Shown in pieces: positions 1-7,837 of a DNA stretch of 64,000 nt. The translations under genes and the position numbers were made by a program. Every line of letters begins with the position of its first letter. The first letter of the stretch is position 1. Origin of the DNA: Stutzerimonas kunmingensis. Its GTDB lineage: Bacteria; Pseudomonadota; Gammaproteobacteria; Pseudomonadales; Pseudomonadaceae. The stretch lies in NCBI RefSeq assembly GCF_021432085.1, contig NZ_CP090366.1:3410001-3474000 (forward strand), written 5' to 3'. The notes beneath the pieces were generated by a model. It was not told the DNA's origin and did not search any database. It was given only the letters and a program-made list of their open reading frames with translations.

Positions 1-1046
1 ACGCCGGTGCGGACCTGGCCAACCTTGAGTGCTTCCAGGTCAACCCGCTGCTCAAGGACTACAACGGCCCGGCCTGTGCCTATGTCACCGGCCCGCTCGG
101 CGGCTTCACGGCCAACGCCTACGGCGAGCGCTTCATCGAGTGCGACTACTGGTCCGGGCAGATGATGCTGGAGTTCTTCAAGGAGCTCGAATCCGGCACC
201 GGCCCGGTGTTCCTCAAGCTCGACCACCTGGCCGAGGAAACGATTCAAGAGATCGAGACCGTCCTGCACACCAACGAGCGGCCCTCACGCGGGCGCTTTC
301 ACGAAGGCCGGCACATCGACTATCGCCAGCGCATGGTGGAAATGCACATCTCCGAGATCGGCTTCTGCTCGGGCCACTCGGCTTCGGGCGTGTGGACCGA
401 CGAGACCGGCGCGACCACCGTGCCCGGGCTGTTCTGCGCTGGCGACATGGCTTCGGTGCCGCACAACTACATGCTCGGCGCCTTCGTCTACGGGCAGATC
501 TGCGGCGAGAGCGCAGCGGCCTTCGTCAAGGACCGCGCCGAACCCCAGCTGGACGAAGCCTTCATCGCTGCCGAACTCGCACGCATTCAGGCACCGCTGA
601 AAGTCACCGACGGCATCCCGCCGGAACAGATGGAATACAAGGTCCGCCGCCTGGTGAACGACTATCTGCAGCCGCCGAAGGTGACCAAGAAGATGGAGAT
701 CGGCCTGGAACGCATCCTCGCCGTGCGCGAGGACGTCCCGCGGCTGGCCGCTGCAGACCCGCACGAACTGCTCCGTGCACTGGAAGTGCAGTCGATTATC
801 GACTGTGCCGAGATGGCCGCCCGCGCCTCGCTGTACCGCACCGAGTCGCGCTGGGGGCTGTACCACTACCGCGTCGACCACCCCGAGCAGAACAGCGCCG
901 AGTGGTTCTGCCATACCCGCCTGTTCAAGGACGCCAACGGCCAGATGGCCCATGGTAAGCGGCCCATCGCCGACTACATCGTGCCACTCGGCGAGGAGAA
1001 GGATGCCTACAACCGCCTGCGTATGAAGAAGGCCGCCAATGCCTGA
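1..1046 (+). CDS. AprA-like FAD flavoprotein (fumarate reductase/APS reductase alpha family), 5' truncated by window edge
   Basis: The reading frame is open from base 3 to the TGA ending at 1046, so about 347 C-terminal residues are present and the N-terminal FAD-binding fold is missing. The visible part has the family's C-terminal FAD motif VPGLFCAGDMAS and a CSGHSASGVW stretch. That stretch lines up with the substrate-site GSHSG region of adenylylsulfate reductase AprA, including its histidine. The helical C-terminal domain of fumarate reductase/AprA proteins follows. The next gene encodes an AprB-like ferredoxin, so the two probably form a flavin/iron-sulfur oxidoreductase in the cytoplasm. 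Being AprA-like does not make it APS reductase: the substrate is unknown, and sulfur metabolism is inferred from the family and from the YeiH gene nearby. A succinate/fumarate-type substrate is the alternative. Confidence 0.85.
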   Translation, partial: AGADLANLECFQVNPLLKDYNGPACAYVTGPLGGFTANAYGERFIECDYWSGQMMLEFFKELESGTGPVFLKLDHLAEETIQEIETVLHTNERPSRGRFHEGRHIDYRQRMVEMHISEIGFCSGHSASGVWTDETGATTVPGLFCAGDMASVPHNYMLGAFVYGQICGESAAAFVKDRAEPQLDEAFIAAELARIQAPLKVTDGIPPEQMEYKVRRLVNDYLQPPKVTKKMEIGLERILAVREDVPRLAAADPHELLRALEVQSIIDCAEMAARASLYRTESRWGLYHYRVDHPEQNSAEWFCHTRLFKDANGQMAHGKRPIADYIVPLGEEKDAYNRLRMKKAANA

Positions 1047-1149
1047 CCAGTGGGCGACCCCATTCGCCATCGAACCCGACCGGGGCGATGAATACGCCCC
1101 GACAACAGCAGCCATCGTGGGCTGCTGACCGAACCCGAGGAGATCAACC

Positions 1150-1383
1150 ATGCCCGTCGCCACCCACCGTTCCGCCGTTCCGGTCATCGTGGACGAAGAA
1201 AAATGCATCGCCGAAAAGGGTTGCCGTGTCTGCATCGACGTCTGCCCGCTGGACGTCCTGTGGATCAACCCGGACACCGGCAAGGCGCACATGAAGTACG
1301 ACGAATGCTGGTACTGCATGCCCTGCGAGGCGGACTGCCCGACCGATGCGGTGAAAGTGAACATTCCCTATCTGCTGAGCTGA
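1150..1383 (+). CDS. AprB-like 2[4Fe-4S] ferredoxin
   Basis: This 77-residue protein has two cysteine sets: C19-x5-C25-x2-C28-x3-CP and C53-x2-C56-x2-C59-x3-CP. The first set, with its longer first gap, is like AprB (APS reductase beta) rather than a plain clostridial ferredoxin. It stops soon after the second cluster and lacks the long C-terminal tail with which AprB wraps AprA. A GAGGAG ribosome-binding site lies just upstream of the ATG. It starts 103 bp after the AprA-like gene and 10 bp before the HEAT-repeat gene, so co-transcription is likely. The inferred role is to pass electrons to or from the flavoprotein. Confidence 0.85.
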   Translation: MPVATHRSAVPVIVDEEKCIAEKGCRVCIDVCPLDVLWINPDTGKAHMKYDECWYCMPCEADCPTDAVKVNIPYLLS

Positions 1384-1393
1384 GGGCCGACCG

Positions 1394-2353
1394 ATGAAAA
1401 CCTACGACGACCCACTGCTGCAGGACATCGCCACCAACCTGACCTCGAGCGACCCCGGCATCCGCCGCGTGGCCGTGCTCGAGCTGGTCGACAGCGGCGA
1501 ACCGGAAGCCGCCGAACTGCTGATCCTGGCGCTGAACGACCCGGACCCGTCGGTGCGCCAGGAGGCGGCCAAGGTGGTCGACGAGTTCGACGCCGCCGAC
1601 ATCGCCGACGCTCTGATCGCCGCACTGCAGGACAGCGACGAGGTGGTGCGCAACGCCGCCGCCCACGCGCTGGCGGACCTCAAGGACCCCGCCGCCGCGC
1701 TGCCGCTGCTCGAAGCCTTGGCCGGCAGCGACGATCCCTTCGTCGTCGCCGGCATCCTCCGAGCGCTCAAGCCGCTGCGCCATCCACAGGCGCAGGCGCC
1801 GGCCCTGGCGCGGATGCAACATCCCGACCCGGGCGTGCGCCGCGAAGCGGTGGCGGTGATCGGCTGGCTCAAGCAGCCGGCGAATCTGCCGGCGCTGATC
1901 GAGCGGGCGCAGCACGACGACGATGCCGACGTCCGCCGCGCCGCCACTGGCGCGCTGGTCTATGCCGCGCCCGAGCAGGTCGGCCCGGCGCTGATCGGCA
2001 TCCTGCGCGACGAACACTGGCAGGTGCGCGTCGAGGCCGCGGTGAGCATCGGCAAGCTCGACTACCAGGCCGCACTGCAGCCCCTGGTCGAGGCCACGCA
2101 CGACAGTTTCTGGCAGGTCCGGGAAAAGGCCGTCGATGCGCTCGGCAAGCTCGGTGCGGTGGGCGCGATCCCGGCGCTCGGCGTCTGCGCCCGCGATCCG
2201 ATGAGCAACCTGCGCAAGGCGGCCATCGGCGCGCTGGGCGCCATCGCTCACAACGATGGCCGCCCCTTCGTCGAACTGGCCATGGACGACCCCGATCCGG
2301 ACGTCCGCAAGCTCGCCCGCTGGGCCATGTCGAAACTCGACGCCGCGGCCTGA
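1394..2353 (+). CDS. HEAT-repeat (PBS-lyase-type) protein
   Basis: This 319-residue protein consists almost entirely of about 30-residue helical HEAT/PBS-lyase repeats. They are seen as recurring segments of the type [30 protein letters not shown] and [10 protein letters not shown] from about residue 20 to the end. There is no signal peptide or membrane segment. Such proteins are usually scaffolds, cofactor-maturation factors or lyase-like chaperones; no catalytic motif is visible here. It starts 10 bp after the AprB-like ferredoxin, which suggests a dedicated role in assembling or docking the flavoprotein/ferredoxin pair. That role is inference only. Confidence 0.85.
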   Translation: MKTYDDPLLQDIATNLTSSDPGIRRVAVLELVDSGEPEAAELLILALNDPDPSVRQEAAKVVDEFDAADIADALIAALQDSDEVVRNAAAHALADLKDPAAALPLLEALAGSDDPFVVAGILRALKPLRHPQAQAPALARMQHPDPGVRREAVAVIGWLKQPANLPALIERAQHDDDADVRRAATGALVYAAPEQVGPALIGILRDEHWQVRVEAAVSIGKLDYQAALQPLVEATHDSFWQVREKAVDALGKLGAVGAIPALGVCARDPMSNLRKAAIGALGAIAHNDGRPFVELAMDDPDPDVRKLARWAMSKLDAAA

Positions 2354-2432
2354 TTTTTACGCGCTTCTTGCTGCACAGCACTTGAAGCCGAAACGTCACG
2401 CGCGCAACGGGGCGGGTACGCCCAGCCAAGGC

Positions 2433-2493
2433 GAAGGTGGCGCGCGGGAGCGGAGTTTACAGGCCGTCAATGAGCATCCCGCGCGCCACCTTC
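2433..2493. repeat. 17-bp perfect inverted repeat between HEAT gene and fdxA
   Basis: Arms 2433-2449 (GAAGGTGGCGCGCGGGA) and 2477-2493 are exact reverse complements around a 27-nt loop. No T-run follows, so it is not a classic intrinsic terminator. It lies in the only sizeable gap of the cluster, 42 bp before the ferredoxin start. It could be an mRNA-stabilising or processing hairpin, or a REP-like palindrome. Confidence 0.8.
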
Positions 2494-2534
2494 AACGCGG
2501 CATCCGCAAGCGCAGTAGTTTCGAGGAGAACGAA

Positions 2535-2858
2535 ATGACCTATGTCGTCACAGAGAACTGCATCCGCTGCAAATACACCGACTGCGTGGAAGTCTGCCCG
2601 GCCGACTGTTTTCACGAAGGCCCCAACTTCCTCGTCATCAACCCCGAGACCTGCATCGACTGCAGCCTCTGCGCGCCGGAATGCCCGGCCGATGCGATCT
2701 TCGCCGACAACGCCCTGCCCGAAGGTCAACAGCACTTTCTCGAACTCAACGCCGAGCTGGCCGAAGTCTGGCCGGTGATCACCCAGAGCGCCTCGCCGCT
2801 GGCCGAGGCCGAAACCTGGGTCGACCAGGGCGGCAAGCTAGCCTTTCTGGAGCGCTGA
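2535..2858 (+). CDS. fdxA: 7Fe ferredoxin ([3Fe-4S][4Fe-4S]), FdI/FdxA type
   Basis: This is a 107-residue ferredoxin with cysteines at 9, 12, 17, 21, 25, 40, 43, 46 and 50. The pattern matches Azotobacter vinelandii FdI, including the CxxCxxxxC spacing of the [3Fe-4S] cluster site and the long C-terminal tail ending in LER. It is a soluble low-potential electron carrier. The ATG at 2535 was chosen for its GAGGAGAA ribosome-binding site; an in-frame upstream extension has no family match. FdI-type ferredoxins are known partners of Fpr reductases, and an fpr gene lies 1.6 kb downstream in the same orientation. Confidence 0.92.
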   Translation: MTYVVTENCIRCKYTDCVEVCPADCFHEGPNFLVINPETCIDCSLCAPECPADAIFADNALPEGQQHFLELNAELAEVWPVITQSASPLAEAETWVDQGGKLAFLER

Positions 2859-2861
2859 CGC

Positions 2862-3059
2862 ATGCCCCGACTTGTCATGACGAGTGGGTTGCGCCACGGG
2901 GTGCTGGCACTGGTGACAGTCTGTGCCGCCACGCTCGGCAGCGCCCGCCCGGTGGACACGCCGGAACGCTTCGTGCGCAGCCCCGAAGCGCCCACGCTGC
3001 TCGTCAGCGGCGGCCCGGCGCCCATGCCGCGCGGCCTCGTCATGCCGTTCATTCGCTAG
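2862..3059 (+). CDS. small putative secreted protein, unknown function
   Basis: This 65-residue reading frame starts 3 bp after the fdxA stop. The N-terminus is basic, then a hydrophobic stretch (VLALVTVCAATLGSA) resembles a signal peptide with cleavage after about residue 28. The short remainder is rich in Pro, Arg and Gly. I recognise no family. The tight spacing after fdxA supports translation, but the ribosome-binding site is weak. A chance reading frame in GC-rich DNA remains possible. Confidence 0.45.
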   Translation: MPRLVMTSGLRHGVLALVTVCAATLGSARPVDTPERFVRSPEAPTLLVSGGPAPMPRGLVMPFIR

Positions 3060-3082
3060 AGGCCGCAGGCCCGGAGAGATTC

Positions 3083-3436
3083 ATGAACGCCTTCACCGCA
3101 TCGAATCACGACACCAACCCCCATATCGCACAGCCCCAGCGGCTGATCGACCCACCGCTCGAGATCCGCCTGCGCAAGGTGCAGCGCGTGCTGGAACTGA
3201 CCTGGCCGGATGGCGCGCAGAGCCGCATCAGCTGCCTGACGCTGCGGCGGGCCTGCGCCTGCTCCAATTGCCAACGCCTTCAGCAGACCGGCGCGCTGAC
3301 GCTGATCGACGCCGAGGTCGGAGTGAACCGCCTGGAACTGTCCGGCATCAGCGGTCTGCAGCTGTATTTCAGCGACGGTCATTTCCGCGGCCTGTACCCC
3401 TGGGCCTATCTACGTGATCTTGGCGATCCGGCATGA
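3083..3436 (+). CDS. DUF971 (GBBH-like N-terminal domain) protein
   Basis: This 117-residue protein is of the DUF971 family, the zinc-binding domain also found at the N-terminus of gamma-butyrobetaine hydroxylase. The family signature is visible as LELTWPDG, CLTLRRACACSNC and a closing YFSDGHFRGLYPWAYLRDL. Stand-alone members have been linked to iron-sulfur cluster and MRP/ApbC-type biology, which would suit this iron-sulfur-rich cluster; that link is inference. GGAGAG precedes the ATG. It overlaps the next gene by 4 bp (ATGA), so the two are probably translationally coupled. Confidence 0.85.
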   Translation: MNAFTASNHDTNPHIAQPQRLIDPPLEIRLRKVQRVLELTWPDGAQSRISCLTLRRACACSNCQRLQQTGALTLIDAEVGVNRLELSGISGLQLYFSDGHFRGLYPWAYLRDLGDPA

Positions 3437-4431
3437 ATGCCCGGCTCGAGGCCCTCGCCCCGCCCGTCGCGCTGTGCCGCAAGCACTACCCGGGCCTGGC
3501 CCTGTGTGCGGTGCTGGCGCTGGCCGGCAGCTTTCTCGCCGATCACTACGGCGCGCCCGCGCTGCTGATGGTGTTGCTGCTCGGTCTGGGTTTCGCCAGC
3601 CAGGGCAGCGAGGCACGCATGCAGCCGGGCGTCGCGTTGTGCAGCCGGCAACTGCTGCGCATCGGCGTGGCGCTGCTCGGCGCGCGCATTGGCGTTGCAC
3701 AGCTGGAAGCGGTTGGTGCGCGGCCCTTGTTGCTGGTGCTCGTGACGGTGCCACTGGTGCTCGGCCTGGCGCTGCTGCTCGGCCGGCTGCTGCGACTGCC
3801 GACTCTGCACAGCCTGGTGGCGGGCGCGGCAGTGGCGATCTGCGGCGTATCGGCGGCAATTGCCGTGGCGGCGGTGATCCCTGCCGGGCGCCTGGAAGAG
3901 CGCCGGCTGCTCGCCGTGGTGGTCGGTGTGACGGCCCTCGGCACGCTGTCGATGCTGCTCTACCCGCCGCTGACCGGCCTGCTCGGGCTGGATGCGCTCG
4001 ACAGCGGCCTGCTGCTCGGCGCCAGCATCCATGACGTCGCCCAGGCGGCCGGCGCCGGGTACCTCGTCTCGGATACCGCCGGCGACGTCGCGGCCCTGAC
4101 CAAGCTGCTGCGCGTCGCCCTGCTCGCGCCGCTGGTGCTGGTGATCGGCCTGCTGCTGCGCCGGCAGGGACCGGGCAGCCCGGACTTTCCGCTGTTTCTG
4201 CTCGGCTTTCTCGGCCTGTTCACGCTGAACAGCCTCGGCTGGCTGCCGGCCTGGCTGCGCGAGGCGCTGGTCGCTGGCTCGCACGCCTGCCTGCTGCTGA
4301 CCATGGCCGCGCTCGGCATGCGCACCCGTGTCGGCGACCTGTTTGCCCAGGGCTGGCAGCCCTTCGCCCACCTGGCCCTGCTCAGCGCCGCGCTGCTGCT
4401 GGCGACGAGCCTGCTGCTGACCCTGTTCTGA
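3433..4431 (+). CDS. YeiH-family putative sulfate exporter, inner membrane
   Basis: This 332-residue integral membrane protein has about nine to ten hydrophobic segments. It carries family motifs such as LLGARIGVAQL, AICGVSAAIAV and GASIHDVAQAAGAGY. The family (YeiH, Cons_hypoth698) is annotated as putative sulfate exporter from weak evidence, and its substrate is not settled. It overlaps the DUF971 gene by 4 bp. Its place next to an AprA-like oxidoreductase suggests export of a sulfur oxyanion or a related product, which is inference. Confidence 0.87.
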   Translation: MNARLEALAPPVALCRKHYPGLALCAVLALAGSFLADHYGAPALLMVLLLGLGFASQGSEARMQPGVALCSRQLLRIGVALLGARIGVAQLEAVGARPLLLVLVTVPLVLGLALLLGRLLRLPTLHSLVAGAAVAICGVSAAIAVAAVIPAGRLEERRLLAVVVGVTALGTLSMLLYPPLTGLLGLDALDSGLLLGASIHDVAQAAGAGYLVSDTAGDVAALTKLLRVALLAPLVLVIGLLLRRQGPGSPDFPLFLLGFLGLFTLNSLGWLPAWLREALVAGSHACLLLTMAALGMRTRVGDLFAQGWQPFAHLALLSAALLLATSLLLTLF

Positions 4432-4461
4432 TCGACTCAAACCACGAGAGAGGAAGGCCCC

Positions 4462-5238
4462 ATGTCTACACTCGGCACCGAAAACGTTCTATCCGTGCAT
4501 CACTGGAACGACACCCTGTTCAGCTTTCGCACCACCCGCGACCCGGCGCTGCGGTTCGAGAATGGCCACTTCGTGATGATCGGCCTGGAAGTCGACAGCA
4601 AGCCGCTGATGCGCGCCTACAGCATCGTCAGCGCCAATCACGACGAGCACCTGGAATTCCTCAGCATCAAGGTGCCAGACGGGCCGCTGACCTCGCGCCT
4701 GCAACACCTGAAGGTCGGCGACTCGCTCATCGTCAGCCGTAAGCCGGTCGGCACCTTGGTGATGCATGACCTGAGGCCCGGCAAGCACCTCTACCTGCTC
4801 GGCACCGGCACGGGGCTGGCGCCCTTCATGAGCATCGTGCGTGATCCCGAAGCCTACGAGCGTTTCGACAAGATCGTGCTGGTGCACGGGGTGCGCGAGG
4901 TCAGCGAGCTGGCCTACCACGACTACCTCACCGAGGAACTGCCGGCACACGAATTCCTTGGTGAAGAGGTGCGGGCCAAGCTGCTCTATTACCCGACAGT
5001 GACGCGCGAGGCGTTCCGCAACACAGGCCGCATCAATACGCTGATCGAGACAGGCAAGCTCACCGACGATCTCGGCCTGCCGCCGCTAAACCCCGAGACC
5101 GACCGCGTGATGCTCTGTGGCAGCCCGGCGATGCTCGACACCCTCACCGGCCAGCTCGACGCCTTGGGGTTCCAGGCCTCACCCAGCCAAGGCGTGCCGG
5201 GCGACTACGTCATCGAACGCGCTTTCGTTGAAAAGTAA
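4462..5238 (+). CDS. fpr: ferredoxin-NADP(+) reductase
   Basis: This 258-residue FAD protein has the FNR-fold motifs RAYSIVSA (FAD binding), LLGTGTGLAPFMSI (NADP binding) and LCGSPAML, and a terminal VIERAFVEK typical of bacterial Fpr. Length and motifs fit the subclass paired with FdI-type ferredoxins in Azotobacter and Pseudomonas. It moves electrons between NADPH and ferredoxin. A GAGAGAGG ribosome-binding site precedes the ATG. As the last gene of the redox cluster it would supply reductant to, or drain electrons from, the FdxA protein encoded upstream. It ends 12 bp before a strong palindrome. Confidence 0.93.
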   Translation: MSTLGTENVLSVHHWNDTLFSFRTTRDPALRFENGHFVMIGLEVDSKPLMRAYSIVSANHDEHLEFLSIKVPDGPLTSRLQHLKVGDSLIVSRKPVGTLVMHDLRPGKHLYLLGTGTGLAPFMSIVRDPEAYERFDKIVLVHGVREVSELAYHDYLTEELPAHEFLGEEVRAKLLYYPTVTREAFRNTGRINTLIETGKLTDDLGLPPLNPETDRVMLCGSPAMLDTLTGQLDALGFQASPSQGVPGDYVIERAFVEK

Positions 5239-5249
5239 GCATATCTGGA

Positions 5250-5302
5250 ACAGGCGAGCCGGCTAGCGCCGCATCGAAGTACTCACTAGCCGGCTCGCCT
5301 GT
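5250..5302. terminator. 16-bp perfect inverted repeat, probable bidirectional terminator
   Basis: Arms 5250-5265 (ACAGGCGAGCCGGCTA) and 5287-5302 pair perfectly around a 21-nt loop. The repeat lies between the convergent fpr and MFS genes. No T-tract follows on either strand, so termination may be Rho-assisted, or the hairpin may protect mRNA 3' ends. Confidence 0.6.
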
Positions 5303-5354
5303 CTGGACATGACGCCAGTCCCTAGTTCGCGATGCGCTTTCGCACGCCGCCGTC

Positions 5355-6668
5355 TCAACAGGTGGCTTCTACCACTCCAGCCACCTCCGTTCGCCTGTCC
5401 GCCTGCTTGCCGAGCTGCCAGCCGAGATAGCCCCATAGCAGCGCGCAGATTGCGCCGGCCACGGCGACCAGGCCGGCACCCTGACCGAACATGTCCAGTG
5501 CAGTCTTCCCCCAACCGCTGACGGCATCACCGGCGCGGTAGACGACCGTGTCGATGACGTTCTTCGCCTTGTATTTGCTTTCCGCATCCAGGGGCGCGAA
5601 GAGCATCTCCCGCCCGGGCCGGACGAAAGCGTATTCGCCGATTCGACGCACGATCATCAGCGCCGCAAGCAAGGCGAAGCTGGGCATCAGCGCCAGACCG
5701 ACAAAGCCGACGCAGACAAGCAGCGGCACGATCGCCAGCAACACGCGCACGCCCAGCTTCTGCGCCAGCCGTCCGGTGATGAACAGCTGAGACAGCAGTG
5801 CTCCGGCCTGGACGACCACATCAATAGCGCCGAACACCCGAATCTGCGCCGCCCGGTCGGGGAACAGTTCGGCCACCAGACGCGCCTGCTCGAAATAGAG
5901 AAAGGTCGTCACGGTGGCCAGCAGCACCACGAAGCCGGCGATGCCGAGCAGATAAGGCGACTGCAGCACCCGCATCATCCCGCTGAACGGGTTGCCCGGC
6001 ACCGGCTTGCGCGTGCTCTCCGCCGGGGTCGCGCCAGGCCGCCCTGCTCCGCCGACTTCACGCCAGCGCATCAGCGAGAACTTGAGTGCCAGCGCGCCGC
6101 CCAGCAGCAGCGCGGCGAGCAGCATCAACCCCGCCTCTCCCAGACTGCCGATCAGCAATGCGCTGAGCGCTGGCCCGACCAGTCCGCCGACGCTCGCCCC
6201 GGCAGCGATAAAGGCGAATAGCCGCTTGGCCTGGGCGCTGTCGAATACGTCCGCCATCAGGCTCCAGGCCACGGACACGACAAACAGGTTGTAGACCGAG
6301 ATCCACACGTAGAACACCCGCGCCAGCCAGGGGTTTTCGCCCTGCAGCATAAACAGCACGGAGAACAGCAGCAGGTTCAGGCAGAAGAAGCCGTACACCC
6401 AGTCGACGAAATGTAGCCGCGGTACGCGCGAGCTGAGCCAGGCGAACAACGGAACGGCCACCAGCATGACGACGAAGGTCGCGGTAAACAGCCATTGCAG
6501 GTTCTCCACCCCCGCCGCAATCCCCATCGACTCGCGGATCGGGCGCAGCATGAAGTAACCGGCGAACAGGCAGAAAAACAGTAGGAAACCACTCAGCGCC
6601 GGGCGCAGCTCGTGTTCCTCGGCATTGATCGCGGTGCTCAGGCGATGCACAACGGATGGCGTGCTCAT
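5355..6668 (-). CDS. MFS-type transporter with similarity to NTT/ATP:ADP translocases
   Basis: This 437-residue membrane protein has about twelve hydrophobic segments. The N-terminal LRPIRESMG after the first helix and the late GREMLFAPLDAESKYKAKN / DTVVYRAGD segment resemble the nucleotide transporter (TlcC/NTT) branch of the MFS-like superfamily rather than drug exporters. Free-living Pseudomonas carry such proteins with no known substrate. An AGGAG ribosome-binding site lies 7 bp before the ATG. It is convergent with fpr and followed upstream on the same strand by the SDR gene, 63 bp away. The transport assignment is firm; the substrate is unknown. Confidence 0.82.
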   Translation of the reverse strand: MSTPSVVHRLSTAINAEEHELRPALSGFLLFFCLFAGYFMLRPIRESMGIAAGVENLQWLFTATFVVMLVAVPLFAWLSSRVPRLHFVDWVYGFFCLNLLLFSVLFMLQGENPWLARVFYVWISVYNLFVVSVAWSLMADVFDSAQAKRLFAFIAAGASVGGLVGPALSALLIGSLGEAGLMLLAALLLGGALALKFSLMRWREVGGAGRPGATPAESTRKPVPGNPFSGMMRVLQSPYLLGIAGFVVLLATVTTFLYFEQARLVAELFPDRAAQIRVFGAIDVVVQAGALLSQLFITGRLAQKLGVRVLLAIVPLLVCVGFVGLALMPSFALLAALMIVRRIGEYAFVRPGREMLFAPLDAESKYKAKNVIDTVVYRAGDAVSGWGKTALDMFGQGAGLVAVAGAICALLWGYLGWQLGKQADRRTEVAGVVEATC

Positions 6669-6731
6669 GGGCGCGCTCCTGAAAAAGGAAGAGAGGTAAC
6701 AGGGCGCGAGCGCAAAGCCGCGCCCGAGGGT

Positions 6732-7778
6732 TCAGGGATAGCGCACGCCGGTCAGGCGTTCCGACAGCTGCCACAGTTCGGCGGCATCGGCCTGTTTCGC
6801 GGCAGCCTCGGGAACCCTGGCAAAGCCCAGCGGGCCGCGTTTCTCCTCCTCGCCGGTCGGCCCGTAATAGGCGCCGCCGACCGCTTCCGGCGCGGTCGCC
6901 GCATACAAGGTCGGCAGTGCACCCTGGGCGGCGGAGTGGTATTTGTCGCGGTCCTTGGCCCAGTTGGCGGCGAACTCACTGTCCAGCCCTGGGCCGCGCT
7001 CGACCAGTTCGGTGACCGCGACTCCAGGGTGCGCGGCAATGCTACGAATGCCCCAGCCGGCAGTATCGCTGTAACGCTGCAGCTCCATCGCCCACATCAG
7101 CACCGCCAGCTTGGATTGCGCGTAGGTGGCGTAGGGGTTGTAGTCCTGCTCGGCCTGCAGGTCCGCGAAGTTCAAGCGACCTCGACCCGCCGCAATGCTG
7201 GACAGGCTGACCACCCGGGCATCGTCGCTTTCCAGCAGCAGCGGCATCAGCAATGCGGTCAGGGCGAACGGGCCCAGGTAGTTGGTCGCCAGCTGCAGCT
7301 CGTGGCCATCAGCCGAGGTGCCCCGCTCAGGCGGCGCCATGATCGCGGCATTGTTGATCAGCACGTCCAGACGCGGCAGGCGTTGTTGAAGACGCTCGGC
7401 GAGGCTGCGCACCGAGGCCAGGTTGGCCAGATCAACAGCCTCGAACTGCACGCGGGCATCCGGAACCTGCTCACGTATCCGCTCGATCGTCTCCTGCCCG
7501 CGCTCGGCGTTGCGCGCGGCAATGATGACCTCCGCGCCAGCGCGCGACAGCGCCAGTGCATCCTCGTAACCCATACCGCTGGTGCCGCCGGTGACCAGCA
7601 CGATGCGGCCGGTCTGAGCCGGCATGTCGGCCAGGCTCCAATCGGGTTTTGGCGATGGCCGGTTGGCGGCTTCGACGGCCAGTGTCCCAGCCAGCGCCAC
7701 CCCTGCTATTAGCGTTCTGGCCAGCTTCATCAATGGCCGGGCATGGCCGCCCGGCTCGGTTGCGTTTCTCTGCGCCAT
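6732..7778 (-). CDS. short-chain dehydrogenase/reductase (SDR)
   Basis: This 348-residue SDR has the cofactor motif TGGTSGMG near residue 64, NNAA for the fold, and the catalytic Ser-Tyr-Lys set (LSSIA...YAQSK). It belongs to the retinol-dehydrogenase/protochlorophyllide-reductase-like subgroup acting on unknown alcohols or ketones. A hydrophobic N-terminal segment (LIAGVALAGTLAV) follows a basic stretch, so it may be membrane-anchored or exported, which is unusual for SDRs. GAGGAAA sits before ATG 7778; an internal Met at residue 17 is a possible alternative start. It is divergent from a LysR gene that probably controls it. Confidence 0.87.
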   Translation of the reverse strand: MAQRNATEPGGHARPLMKLARTLIAGVALAGTLAVEAANRPSPKPDWSLADMPAQTGRIVLVTGGTSGMGYEDALALSRAGAEVIIAARNAERGQETIERIREQVPDARVQFEAVDLANLASVRSLAERLQQRLPRLDVLINNAAIMAPPERGTSADGHELQLATNYLGPFALTALLMPLLLESDDARVVSLSSIAAGRGRLNFADLQAEQDYNPYATYAQSKLAVLMWAMELQRYSDTAGWGIRSIAAHPGVAVTELVERGPGLDSEFAANWAKDRDKYHSAAQGALPTLYAATAPEAVGGAYYGPTGEEEKRGPLGFARVPEAAAKQADAAELWQLSERLTGVRYP

Positions 7779-7837
7779 GATCGTTTCCTCTTCATCGTGA
7801 ATGGCCTACCTCAGGCAGAGGCGGCCGACGGACGAAG

